Source of the DNA: Hyphomicrobiales bacterium
GTDB lineage: Bacteria; Pseudomonadota; Alphaproteobacteria; Rhizobiales; Rhizobiaceae
DNA: 64,000 nucleotides
Assembly (NCBI GenBank): GCA_900468535.1
Contig: UBTY01000026.1
Coordinates: forward strand, 176,646 to 240,645
Direction of reading: 5' to 3'
The position numbers were made by a program, and so were the translations under genes. The notes below the pieces were generated by a model. That model searched no databases and had not been told where the DNA came from. It saw only the letters and a list, made by a program, of their open reading frames with translations. How positions within the stretch are numbered: position 1 is the first letter of the stretch; the number at the start of each line of letters is the position of its first letter. This document shows, in pieces, positions 42,428 to 50,662 of the stretch.

Positions 42428-45400
42428 TACCGAACTTCTGTATCCAACGGCCTGTTGCGACGACATTGCTGGCCATCGGTGCCGTCCTTGCCGGCCTTGC
42501 CGGCTACCAGCTTGTGCCGGTCGCGGCACTTCCGCAGGTCGACTTTCCGACGATAAACGTGTCAGCCGCACTGACCGGCGCATCGCCGAAAACGATGGCA
42601 ACATCAGTCGCGACGCCGCTTATCAAACAGTTCGAGACGATCCCCGGCATCAGCGAGATCAGCGCCACGAACTCGCTCGGCAATACCAGCATCGTTTTGC
42701 AGTTCGACCTGAACCGCAACATCGACGCAGCCGCCGCAGACGTGCAGGCAGCGATCTCGCATGCGACGCGTCAGCTGCCCGACAACATGACGACGCCGCC
42801 GAGCTACCGCAAGACCAATCCCGCTGACGCCCCGGTCATGCTGCTTGCCGTGCAGAGCGATACGATGCCGCGCAGCAAGCTTGACGACATTGCCGAAAAT
42901 ATCATCTCGCCGTCGCTGGCGACGCTTCCCGGCGTGGCAGAGGTCAGCGTTTTCGGCGCCCAGACATACGCCGTGCGCGTCGAGGTCGATCCCAACAAGC
43001 TTCTCAATCGCGGCATCGGTATCGACGCCGTCAACAAGGCGCTCGTGGCAGCGAACAGCCAGGTGCCCGTCGGCACGCTGCAGAACGATAGCCAGAGCAT
43101 GACGATCAATGCCGATACACAGCGCACAAATGCCGAAGAATTCCGCTCCCTCGTCATCGCCAATCCCGGCGGAGCGCCGATCCATCTCGGCGACGTTGCC
43201 GACGTGCAGGACAGCGTCGAGAACCTGAACACAGGTAGCTGGTATGACGGCAAGCGCAGCATCCTGCTTGCGATCCAGCGCCAACCCGACGCCAATACCG
43301 TCGAGGTGGTCGACGCCATCAACGCAAAGCTGCCCGCGCTGCACGCCGAAATTCCGGCCTCCGTCACCACGACTGTCATGAACGACTCTGCAAAGCCGAT
43401 CCGCGATGCGATAACCGACGTGAAGTTCACGCTGCTGCTGACGATCGGACTGGTGGTACTGGTCATCTATCTCTTCACCGGCCATCTGACGGCGACCATC
43501 ATTCCCGGCCTTGCCGTGCCTCTTTCGCTGATCACGACGTTCGGCATGATGTACGTGCTCGGCTACAGTATCGACAATATCTCGCTGCTTGGGCTGACAC
43601 TGGCGGTCGGCCTCGTCGTCGACGACGCAATCGTCATGCTCGAAAATATCCTTCGGCACGTGGAAGACGGCATGCCCGTGCTTCAAGCAGCGATCAAGGG
43701 TTCCGGGGAAGTCAGCTACACGATCGTTTCGATGTCGGTGTCGCTGATTGCGGTCTTCATTCCGATCCTTCTGATGGGCGGCGTGGTCGGCCGCATCTTC
43801 AACGAATTCGGCATGGTCGTGGCAATCGCCATCGTTGCCTCCGCGATCGTCTCGCTCACGGTCACCCCGATGCTGGCATCCCGGCTCGGCAGCGGCCACG
43901 AGCAGCCGCCGATTTTCATTCGATGGTTCGACGCCGGTTTCGACTGGACGCTGCGGGGATACGAGAGATCCGTGGGCTGGTGCCTTGCGCATCGTCCCGC
44001 GATCCTCGGGCTGTTCCTCGCTTCGGTCGGACTGACCATCTATCTGTTCATGACCCTGCCCGCGAGCTTCTTCCCGACGGAAGATATCGGACGTCTATCA
44101 ATATCCACGCGCGCCCGTCAGGACATTTCCTATCCTGCCATGCAGGAGCTTCAGAACCAGGCAGCAGCACTGGTGAAGCAAAACCCGGCCGTCAATCACG
44201 TCATGTCGATCGTCGGCGGAAATGCGCGCAGCCCGCTTAACAACGGCACGATGTATGTCGAGTTGAAGGACAAGGACCAGCGGCCGCCGCTTGACCAGAC
44301 GTTGAGGGAATTGCGTGCAAGCATCGGGAAGATCGCGGGCCTTCAGGCGTTCATCACGCCACAGCAGAGCCTGCGGTTCGGTGGCCGACAGACAGCCAGC
44401 CAGTATCAGCTGGTCATTCAGGCGCTGAGTGCCGACCAGACGAACCTGTGGGCGGACAAGATTCAACAGGCGATGCGCGCCGATCCGCGATTCACGGACG
44501 TGACCTCCGACGCTCAGAATAACGCTCTACAGGCCGATATCGTCGTTGATACGGAGAAGGCCGCGGCATTCGGCATCACCGACGACCAGCTTAGGACCAC
44601 ACTGCAGGAATCGTTTGGCGGTTACGCTGCGGCCCAGATCCAATCCACCGGCGAAAGCTATGACGTCCTCGTCGAGTACGACACAAGCAAGCCTTGGGAC
44701 GATCAGAAGCTGCAGGACATCCGTGTCGCATCCAGCAGCGGTGCTCTGGTGCCGTTGTCCAACTTCGCAACGGTTCGGCGCACGACCGGGCCCGTGACGA
44801 TCAACCAGACGGGCCAGCTGGTTTCGACGACCGTATCCTTCAACCTACCGGCCGGCGAATCGCTCGGCGATGCAACGGCTGCGATCGACCAGATCAAGAA
44901 GGATATCGACATGCCGACGGACATCTTTACGTCCTACGGCGGCACGGCGCAGATCTTCGAACAATCGCAGAGCAACACGCCGCTCCTGATCCTGGCAGCG
45001 GTGCTGACGATCTATGTCGTGCTCGGCGTACTGTATGAGAGCTTCATCCATCCGCTGACGATTCTGTCCGGCCTTCCGGCGGCTGCTCTGGGTGCATTGC
45101 TGGCACTCAAGGTCATGGGCTTCGATCTGTCGATCATTGCCCTCATCGGCCTTCTGATGCTGATCGGCATCGTCAAGAAGAACGCCATCATGATGATTGA
45201 CGTGGCGCTGGAGAACCTGCGTTCCGGCACCGGGATGTCTCCCTCAGAGGCAATTCACGAAGCCTGCGTCCGGCGTTTCCGGCCGATCATGATGACAACC
45301 TTCTGCGCACTGCTCGGCGCGCTGCCCATCGCGCTCGGCACGGGCGCGAGTTCGGAACTTCGCCAGCCGCTCGGTATTGCCGTCGTCGGCGGCCTCATCG

Positions 45401-45540
45401 TGTCGCAGGCGCTCACCCTGTTCATCACGCCCGTCATCTTCGTCGAGATGGGCAGGTTGAACGACTGGTTGCTTGGCCTTGGCCGACGGAAGAAGCACGA
45501 GGAGCAGGAAGAGCCCCCTCGGGCAATCGCCGCCGAATAA
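42424..45540 (+). CDS. RND multidrug efflux permease (AcrB/MdtB family)
   Basis: A 1038-residue inner membrane proton antiporter, full length for the hydrophobe/amphiphile RND group. Starts IPNFCIQRPVATTLLAIGAVLAG (helix 1). The paired Asp of the proton relay is in GLVVDDAIVMLENI (about 397-410). The second half has LTILSGLPAAALGALLALK and GIVKKNAIMMIDVALE (helix 10-11). Two large periplasmic loops carry substrate. Overlaps the adaptor gene by 4 bases. No outer membrane factor or regulator gene is adjacent, so it probably uses a TolC homologue from elsewhere. Confidence 0.95.
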   Translation: MIPNFCIQRPVATTLLAIGAVLAGLAGYQLVPVAALPQVDFPTINVSAALTGASPKTMATSVATPLIKQFETIPGISEISATNSLGNTSIVLQFDLNRNIDAAAADVQAAISHATRQLPDNMTTPPSYRKTNPADAPVMLLAVQSDTMPRSKLDDIAENIISPSLATLPGVAEVSVFGAQTYAVRVEVDPNKLLNRGIGIDAVNKALVAANSQVPVGTLQNDSQSMTINADTQRTNAEEFRSLVIANPGGAPIHLGDVADVQDSVENLNTGSWYDGKRSILLAIQRQPDANTVEVVDAINAKLPALHAEIPASVTTTVMNDSAKPIRDAITDVKFTLLLTIGLVVLVIYLFTGHLTATIIPGLAVPLSLITTFGMMYVLGYSIDNISLLGLTLAVGLVVDDAIVMLENILRHVEDGMPVLQAAIKGSGEVSYTIVSMSVSLIAVFIPILLMGGVVGRIFNEFGMVVAIAIVASAIVSLTVTPMLASRLGSGHEQPPIFIRWFDAGFDWTLRGYERSVGWCLAHRPAILGLFLASVGLTIYLFMTLPASFFPTEDIGRLSISTRARQDISYPAMQELQNQAAALVKQNPAVNHVMSIVGGNARSPLNNGTMYVELKDKDQRPPLDQTLRELRASIGKIAGLQAFITPQQSLRFGGRQTASQYQLVIQALSADQTNLWADKIQQAMRADPRFTDVTSDAQNNALQADIVVDTEKAAAFGITDDQLRTTLQESFGGYAAAQIQSTGESYDVLVEYDTSKPWDDQKLQDIRVASSSGALVPLSNFATVRRTTGPVTINQTGQLVSTTVSFNLPAGESLGDATAAIDQIKKDIDMPTDIFTSYGGTAQIFEQSQSNTPLLILAAVLTIYVVLGVLYESFIHPLTILSGLPAAALGALLALKVMGFDLSIIALIGLLMLIGIVKKNAIMMIDVALENLRSGTGMSPSEAIHEACVRRFRPIMMTTFCALLGALPIALGTGASSELRQPLGIAVVGGLIVSQALTLFITPVIFVEMGRLNDWLLGLGRRKKHEEQEEPPRAIAAE

Positions 45541-45546
45541 ATCACG

Positions 45547-45577
45547 AACGGGCGCTCAGGCGCCCGTTTCATTTTTC
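45547..45577 (+). terminator. Terminator of the RND operon
   Basis: AACGGGCGC-TCAG-GCGCCCGTT, a 9-bp perfect stem (45547-45555 with 45560-45568), followed by TCATTTTT. Six bases after the stop codon. Confidence 0.85.
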
Positions 45578-45707
45578 AATCCGTCTCTTGAACAAGACAG
45601 AGCGCTGTGGCATCACGCGCGCTCTTCAAACGGGCGTGCCCTTGCCGCCCCTGGCGGAGCGATTGCTCCTGTCTCAAACAACACGATCGGCTTAAGGAGG
45701 TGCGAGC

Positions 45708-47000
45708 ATGGCTCAGGCGCTTGGTTTGGACTTCGGCACGACGAACACCGTCATCGCCATGGCCGATGGACGCGAAACACATTCGATGCGCTTTCACAGC
45801 GCAGCGGGTGTCAGCGACAGCATGCGCACCGCCCTCTCCTTCATGAAGGATGCGCACCTCGGTGCATCGGCGCTGAAGGTTGAGGCCGGACATGCGGCAA
45901 TCCGCCAGTTCATCGACAATCCTGGCGACTGTCGCTTCCTGCAGTCGATCAAGACATTCGCTGCCAGCGCGCTTTTCCAGGGCACGTTGATCCACGCCAA
46001 GCGCCATAGCTTCCAGGATCTCATGGAGGTCTTCATTCGGCGGCTGAAGCACTATGCCGGCGAGCAGTGGCCGTCTGATGTGTCCCGCATCGTTACCGGC
46101 AGGCCTGTTCATTTCGCCGGCGCCAATCCCGATCCGGCACTTGCCACCGAGCGCTACAACGAGGCGCTTTCTCGATTCGGCTTCCCCGAGATCCATTACG
46201 TGTATGAGCCGGTCGCGGCAGCGTTCTATTTCGCACAGCACCTGACATCAGATGCAACGGTCCTCGTTGCCGACTTCGGGGGCGGTACGACCGACTACTC
46301 GCTGATCCGCTTCGAAACGAACGGCGGCAAGCTGTCGGCAACGCCGATCGGTCATTCGGGCGTGGGCGTCGCCGGCGATCATTTCGACTACCGGATGATC
46401 GACAACATCGTCGCCCCGCAGATCGGCAAGGGCAGCCACTTCAAGAGCTTCGACAAGATACTGGAAGTGCCCACCAACTATTATTCGAGCTTCGGCCGGT
46501 GGAACCAGCTGTCGATCTTCAAGACCTCCCGCGAGTTCGAGGATCTGAAGAAGCTTGTCCGCACGGCGCTCGAGCCCGACAAGCTCGAGATGTTCATCGA
46601 TCTCGTCGATCACGACGAGGGCTATCCGCTCTATCAGGCCGTGTCCGCGACCAAGATGGCGCTGTCATCATCCGACGAGGCAGGCTTCGATTTCGGCCCG
46701 CTCGGCCGTGGCGGTCATCGCACCGTCACCCGCTCCGATTTCGAGACATGGATTGCAGACGATCTCGCCAAGATCGAGGGCGCCCTGGACGATGTCCTGC
46801 AGAAGACCAACACGCCGGCCTCGGCGATCGACAAGGTCTTCCTCACGGGAGGGACATCGTTCGTGCCTGCGGTGCGCCAGATCTTCACAAGACGTTTCGA
46901 GACCGACAAGATCGAAACCGGCGGAGAGCTTCTTTCCATCGCGCACGGCCTGGCGCTGATTGGCGAACGCGACGATATCGATCAATGGACGGTGCAATAG
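45708..47000 (+). CDS. Hsp70 family protein, YegD-like
   Basis: A 430-residue actin-like ATPase without the DnaK substrate-binding lid. Phosphate motif 1 is LGLDFGTTNTVIAMA (about 5-19), phosphate motif 2 is VADFGGGTTDYSLI (about 187-200), and the adenosine motif is VFLTGGTSFVPAV (about 383-395). This layout and length match E. coli YegD, a chaperone-like protein of unknown client. The ribosome binding site TTAAGGAGG is an almost perfect match to the 16S rRNA end, suggesting strong translation. Monocistronic with its own terminator. Confidence 0.92.
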   Translation: MAQALGLDFGTTNTVIAMADGRETHSMRFHSAAGVSDSMRTALSFMKDAHLGASALKVEAGHAAIRQFIDNPGDCRFLQSIKTFAASALFQGTLIHAKRHSFQDLMEVFIRRLKHYAGEQWPSDVSRIVTGRPVHFAGANPDPALATERYNEALSRFGFPEIHYVYEPVAAAFYFAQHLTSDATVLVADFGGGTTDYSLIRFETNGGKLSATPIGHSGVGVAGDHFDYRMIDNIVAPQIGKGSHFKSFDKILEVPTNYYSSFGRWNQLSIFKTSREFEDLKKLVRTALEPDKLEMFIDLVDHDEGYPLYQAVSATKMALSSSDEAGFDFGPLGRGGHRTVTRSDFETWIADDLAKIEGALDDVLQKTNTPASAIDKVFLTGGTSFVPAVRQIFTRRFETDKIETGGELLSIAHGLALIGERDDIDQWTVQ

Positions 47001-47007
47001 CGGATTG

Positions 47008-47030
47008 AAGGCCCGCGTCGGGCTTTCCTT
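47008..47030 (+). terminator. Terminator after the yegD-like gene
   Basis: AAGGCCCG with CGGGCTTT; the core is GCCCG-CGT-CGGGC (47011-47023), followed by TTTCCTT. It lies 10 bases after the stop codon. Confidence 0.65.
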
Positions 47031-47058
47031 GCCGCGAGCGCTTCGGTAAGCTTTGCAT

Positions 47059-47928
47059 ATGATCTCCTCCGCAAACGATCTTTCAGCAGGACAACTTTCC
47101 GCCCTTCTGCATTTTTACGCAGAAGCCGGTGTGGAATGGATGCTGGAAGAAGAGGCCGTCGACCGTTTTGCCGAGTTCGACGCGTTGAAGAGTGCGCGCA
47201 GGACTGCCTCAGCGGCTGCACCGCAGAGCGATAATCAACAGGCGGCATCCCGCACGTCCCCTGCCCCACGACAGACGCCACAGCCCGACCGCACGGCCGG
47301 CATGCCGCAGCCCGCAATTCCGGATGGCGAAGCGGTCCAGCAGGCGCGTTTCGCGGCGGAGACGGCGCGCTCGCTGACGGAACTCAAAACGGCAATAGTG
47401 GCGTTCGACGGCTGCAACCTGAAGCGTAGTGCACGGTCGACGATCTTTGCGAGCGGCGACGCCGCAAGCGGTATCATGCTGATCGGCTCCGGACCCGGTG
47501 CCGACGACGACAGGGAGGGAGCTCCCTTCGCAGGACGCCCCGGCCAGTTGCTCGACAAGATGCTGGCAGCAATCGGTCTCGACCGCGCTCAGATACTGCT
47601 CACGCAGGTCATCCCCTGGCGGCCGCCAGGAAACCGCGTAGCTTCCTCAGCGGAAATGGAGATCTGCCGTCCCTTCATCGAGCGTCAGATCGCTCTTGCA
47701 GAACCCAAAGTGATTCTCTTGCTTGGAAATTTCGCCGCACGCGTCTTCCTCGGCGAGAACGACACGATCCATGGCCTCCGCGGTCGATGGCGAGAAATCG
47801 CCGCCGGTGGACAGATTGTCCCCGCAATCGCCACCCTGCATCCGCAGGATCTCCTCACCGCGCCGATCAATAAACGCTTGGCGTGGAATGACTTGCTGGA
47901 ATTCAAGCGGAGAATCGCAGATTTCTAA
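47059..47928 (+). CDS. Uracil-DNA glycosylase family 4/5-like protein with altered motif
   Basis: A 289-residue protein. Residues 1-90 form an N-terminal extension with a Pro/Gln/Ser-rich low-complexity linker (about 55-90). The C-terminal UDG fold contains AFDGCNLKRSA, MLIGSGPGADDDREGAPFAGRPGQLLDKML and TLHPQDLL. In family 4 enzymes motif 1 reads GEAPG..ED; here the Glu is Ser (GSGPGADDD), and only some of the 4Fe-4S cysteines are visible (GCN, ICRPF). It may still be active as in related rhizobial proteins. ATG 47059 is preferred over TTG 47053. Confidence 0.85.
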   Translation: MISSANDLSAGQLSALLHFYAEAGVEWMLEEEAVDRFAEFDALKSARRTASAAAPQSDNQQAASRTSPAPRQTPQPDRTAGMPQPAIPDGEAVQQARFAAETARSLTELKTAIVAFDGCNLKRSARSTIFASGDAASGIMLIGSGPGADDDREGAPFAGRPGQLLDKMLAAIGLDRAQILLTQVIPWRPPGNRVASSAEMEICRPFIERQIALAEPKVILLLGNFAARVFLGENDTIHGLRGRWREIAAGGQIVPAIATLHPQDLLTAPINKRLAWNDLLEFKRRIADF

Positions 47929-47981
47929 TCTGCATTAAAAATAGACAATTCTAAATCTTTTATGAAATAAGCTATGCAAAT

Positions 47982-48012
47982 AACGCATATCTGTTTCGTA
48001 TTCTTATGCGTT
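47982..48012. promoter_or_regulatory. Inverted repeat in AT-rich promoter region of a small gene
   Basis: AACGCATA (47982-47989) and TATGCGTT (48005-48012) are perfect complements 15 bases apart (centre to centre 23 bases, close to two helical turns). The surrounding 47940-48030 is the most AT-rich stretch here. The layout suits an operator for a dimeric regulator; the bound protein is unknown. Confidence 0.4.
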
Positions 48013-48080
48013 GCAAAATTCATTGTGCAGCGCAATATTAGCGATGTGTCTTGGGAGGAATCAGAACAGGAACCAAGGCA

Positions 48081-48272
48081 ATGACCGCACCTTTTCGTAC
48101 AATGCACTGCAGGTTTGAAACCCTGCGCACTGCGAGCAATCGCGCCCGCACCACACAGAGCTACAGCCATTCCGGCTTTGCTACGAACGAGCAGATGACC
48201 GCTCGCGGCACCGGAACGAGCAGCCGCATCGCCCGCCCCGCGGCGATCTTTGCTGATTTCCAGCAATACTGA
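48081..48272 (+). CDS. Possible small protein of 63 residues
   Basis: The frame starts MTAPFRTMHCRFETLR and ends AAIFADFQQY. It is Arg/Thr/Ser-rich with no membrane segment. AGGAACCAAGG lies before the ATG. It is bounded by an AT-rich region with an inverted repeat upstream and a hairpin downstream, so a separate transcription unit is plausible. No family recognised; it could be a non-coding transcript instead. Confidence 0.35.
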   Translation: MTAPFRTMHCRFETLRTASNRARTTQSYSHSGFATNEQMTARGTGTSSRIARPAAIFADFQQY

Positions 48273-48284
48273 GGTAGACGTGGC

Positions 48285-48305
48285 TTGCCGGCGACACGCC
48301 GGCAA
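48285..48305. terminator. Hairpin after the small gene
   Basis: TTGCCGGC-GACAC-GCCGGCAA, an 8-bp perfect stem (48285-48292 with 48298-48305), between the small frame and the convergent regulator-like gene. No long T run. Confidence 0.5.
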
Positions 48306-48311
48306 TAAGGT

Positions 48312-49178
48312 CTATCTCACCGTAGCTTTTGCCCATTCGAAAGCTTCAGCCACATAGGCGAACTTTATCGCCTGCCAGCGGCAGTACTCGTCGACAAACC
48401 CGCGCGAGATCAGCAGCTGCGGCTTCCTCGACGTTGACGGCTGCTGCCACTCCAGGCAACCCTGCTGCGCCGCCTTCGCAATCAGCCTCTGCATATGCGT
48501 GCGCGACATCATGAAGTCCGCAGCAAGCGCTCTGCTATCGATCGGTCCCACCATGAAATGATCCGGATCGTCACCGTCGAGATCGATCTGCGACATGAAA
48601 TGATCGACGATAAGCCCGCCCGCGTCGTTCCAGAGGAACAAGCCGACCTTCTCGGAAGGCTCTCTCCAGGCAGCATCATGCAGGCAATTTCTGGCTATCC
48701 GAGGCTGCATGGCGCGTATCCAGTGAGGATGCGCTTCGAATTGCGGCGCGCGATCACCACCATCAAGGATCTCGAGCGCGCACAGATTGGACCATAGCCA
48801 ACTCATCATCGCCTGATGGCTGACCTCGGCCGGCTCGTAATGACGTGGCCGTTTGCGCTGCTCTCCCGGCTCACATGCGATGAAGCGATAGGTCAGCAAC
48901 TCGTCGATGAAGCTCAAAACAGTGTTTCGGCTTGCCACCTTGAACGGAGTAATTTCGCTCGCAAGGCCTACGGCGGTAAAACCAGAGGCGGGATTGGCCA
49001 TGTCGCGCTCCATGGAAAGAGCGTAAGCCATCTGCGTTAGCAGCCAACGCTGCTGGGATGCGAGTAACCGTGCCAGACGCGGGCCCGCTTCGAACATGCC
49101 GCGCATCCGACCGGCATGAAAACGGATACCCAGAATGAATTTCGGATGAGCGGCCAGTTCATCGGCATTGAGCGACAT
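48312..49178 (-). CDS. Uncharacterised regulator-like protein with two helix-turn-helix-like segments
   Basis: A 288-residue soluble protein that I do not recognise as a named family. It starts MSLNADELAAHPKFILGIRFHAGR. A segment at about 65-100 (FKVASRNTVLSFIDELLTYRFIA) and another at about 207-230 (RALAADFMMSRTHMQRLIAKAAQQGCLEW) look like recognition helices of winged-helix domains. The rest has no signal peptide or membrane segment. A perfect inverted repeat lies 28 bases upstream of its start, consistent with autoregulation. A transcriptional regulator is my inference. Confidence 0.65.
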   Translation of the reverse strand: MSLNADELAAHPKFILGIRFHAGRMRGMFEAGPRLARLLASQQRWLLTQMAYALSMERDMANPASGFTAVGLASEITPFKVASRNTVLSFIDELLTYRFIACEPGEQRKRPRHYEPAEVSHQAMMSWLWSNLCALEILDGGDRAPQFEAHPHWIRAMQPRIARNCLHDAAWREPSEKVGLFLWNDAGGLIVDHFMSQIDLDGDDPDHFMVGPIDSRALAADFMMSRTHMQRLIAKAAQQGCLEWQQPSTSRKPQLLISRGFVDEYCRWQAIKFAYVAEAFEWAKATVR

Positions 49179-49205
49179 GTTTCTCCCGGCGTCCCCACAC
49201 GCTGA

Positions 49206-49224
49206 GTTCCAGCAAGGCTGGAAC
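49206..49224. promoter_or_regulatory. Perfect inverted repeat just upstream of the regulator-like gene
   Basis: GTTCCAGC-AAG-GCTGGAAC, 8-bp arms with a three-base centre. It lies 28 bases before the start of the gene at 49178 (minus strand). It could be a protein operator or a hairpin in the leader RNA. Confidence 0.4.
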
Positions 49225-49399
49225 CGCCACCGTCGTCCCTACCGAACATGCAGCTGCGCAAATAGATGAATTATGTTCACCTTCAGTAAGCACGGCTTGG
49301 GCGCCGTTACCAGCCATGATTTTGGTGAAGCCGTCTTGCGCACACGTAAAAGTCGCGAAACCGATACATTTGCGAGATCAATATTTTAAGACGCGCATT

Positions 49400-50329
49400 T
49401 CAGGCGCTGAGATCGCGTGCGCTGCGTCGCTGGAGCTGCAATCGGTGCTCCCGGTATATGATGAAGATGCCGGCTGCAACGATGACCGAAGTGCCGAGCA
49501 GCATGCTTGAGGTCGGCACCTCCTCGAACAGGACATAGGCGATCACGCCGCCGAGCACGATCGAGGTATATTCGAACGGCGCAACCGTGGAGACGTCGGC
49601 GTGGCGGTAGCTCTCGGTCAACAGGATCTGTGCAACACCGCCGCAGAAGCCCGCCGCGATCAGGAACAGCTGCGGCTCGAACTCGAGTATGTCCCAGCCA
49701 AACGGCAGCGTTACCAACGACATGACCGACGCGGTGATCGAGAAATACAGAACAATCGTCGACGTCTTCTCTTCCTCGACCAGCTTGCGCACCTGGATCA
49801 TGGCCATGCCACCGAGAACCGACGCCAGAAGCACAGTCAGCGCGCCGACCGCCTGCTCGGCCTGAACGCCGCCCTCGCGAAACAGCGTCAGCTTCGGCCA
49901 GGAGACGATCGAAACTCCAATCAAGCCGACAATGACGGCCGTCCACCGGTAGATTCGAACGGTTTCGCCCAGGAAGAGCGCCGCAAACACCACGGCCACC
50001 AGAGGCGTCGCATATCCAAGCGCGATGGCTTCCGGAAGCGGCAGGTGTATCAGCCCGTAGAAACCCAGGCCCATCGAAATGATCCCGAGCGTTCCGCGCT
50101 TCAGGTGACCGACCGGGTTCGATGTATAGAAGGAACTGCGCAACTGCCCGCGATAAGCGAGATAGGCCATGATTGGAAACAGTGCGAAGAACGATCGGCC
50201 GAAAGTCACCTGCCCCGGCTGGATCCCGCTTCCGGCAAGCTTGATGAACGTCTGCATCGCAACGAAAGTGACCACCGACGCCACCTTGAACGCGATGCCT
50301 CTCATTGGATTTTCGAAAACCGACCCCAT
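49400..50329 (-). CDS. EamA/DMT superfamily transporter
   Basis: A 309-residue ten-helix membrane protein with two EamA repeats (about 12-140 and 155-295). Features are AMQTFIKLAGSGIQPGQVTFGRS in helix 1-2 and HLPLPEAIALGYATPLVAVVFAALFLGETV at the end of the first repeat. The second repeat ends EYTSIVLGGVIAYVLFEEVPTSSMLLGTSVIVAAGIFIIY. Related to RhaT/YdcZ-type and S-adenosylmethionine transporters of the family; substrate unknown. Divergent from pepN. Confidence 0.9.
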   Translation of the reverse strand: MGSVFENPMRGIAFKVASVVTFVAMQTFIKLAGSGIQPGQVTFGRSFFALFPIMAYLAYRGQLRSSFYTSNPVGHLKRGTLGIISMGLGFYGLIHLPLPEAIALGYATPLVAVVFAALFLGETVRIYRWTAVIVGLIGVSIVSWPKLTLFREGGVQAEQAVGALTVLLASVLGGMAMIQVRKLVEEEKTSTIVLYFSITASVMSLVTLPFGWDILEFEPQLFLIAAGFCGGVAQILLTESYRHADVSTVAPFEYTSIVLGGVIAYVLFEEVPTSSMLLGTSVIVAAGIFIIYREHRLQLQRRSARDLSA

Positions 50330-50662
50330 CGGATGCTCGCATTCTTGCAGGCGGGAGAACGCGTCAGATTCGACGCATCGAGAGTGTGGCAGCGCTTGCC
50401 GTTAAATAACAGGCCCATTGCCAAATAATTGTCGAGACGGGCTTTTCTGTCTGCGAGGCACACAGATTGGCGCGAGGTACGGAATGCCGATCGACCAGGT
50501 TGACCAAGTATCTCTCGGGTGGCTCCAGAATCAAAACTTGGTGGCAGCGCGTTTCGCTTTAGCTTTGGTTCAGATTTTAATGTAATTATTCGCATCCAAG
50601 TCTGCGGGAGGGCTCCCAACTCTGCCTGCGACAGCATCGTATAAAGGCCTTCAGGGAACACC
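50330..50662. other. Divergent intergenic region between the EamA gene and pepN
   Basis: About 330 bases that must carry both promoters. An AT-rich part at about 50400-50435 and another at 50570-50600 are the likely promoter zones. Small frames here lack family patterns. Nothing else recognised. Confidence 0.4.

Noticed and set aside
42604..43992. A 462-codon open frame antisense to the RND permease
   Set aside because: Low-complexity Arg/His/Asp translation; the permease is unambiguous.
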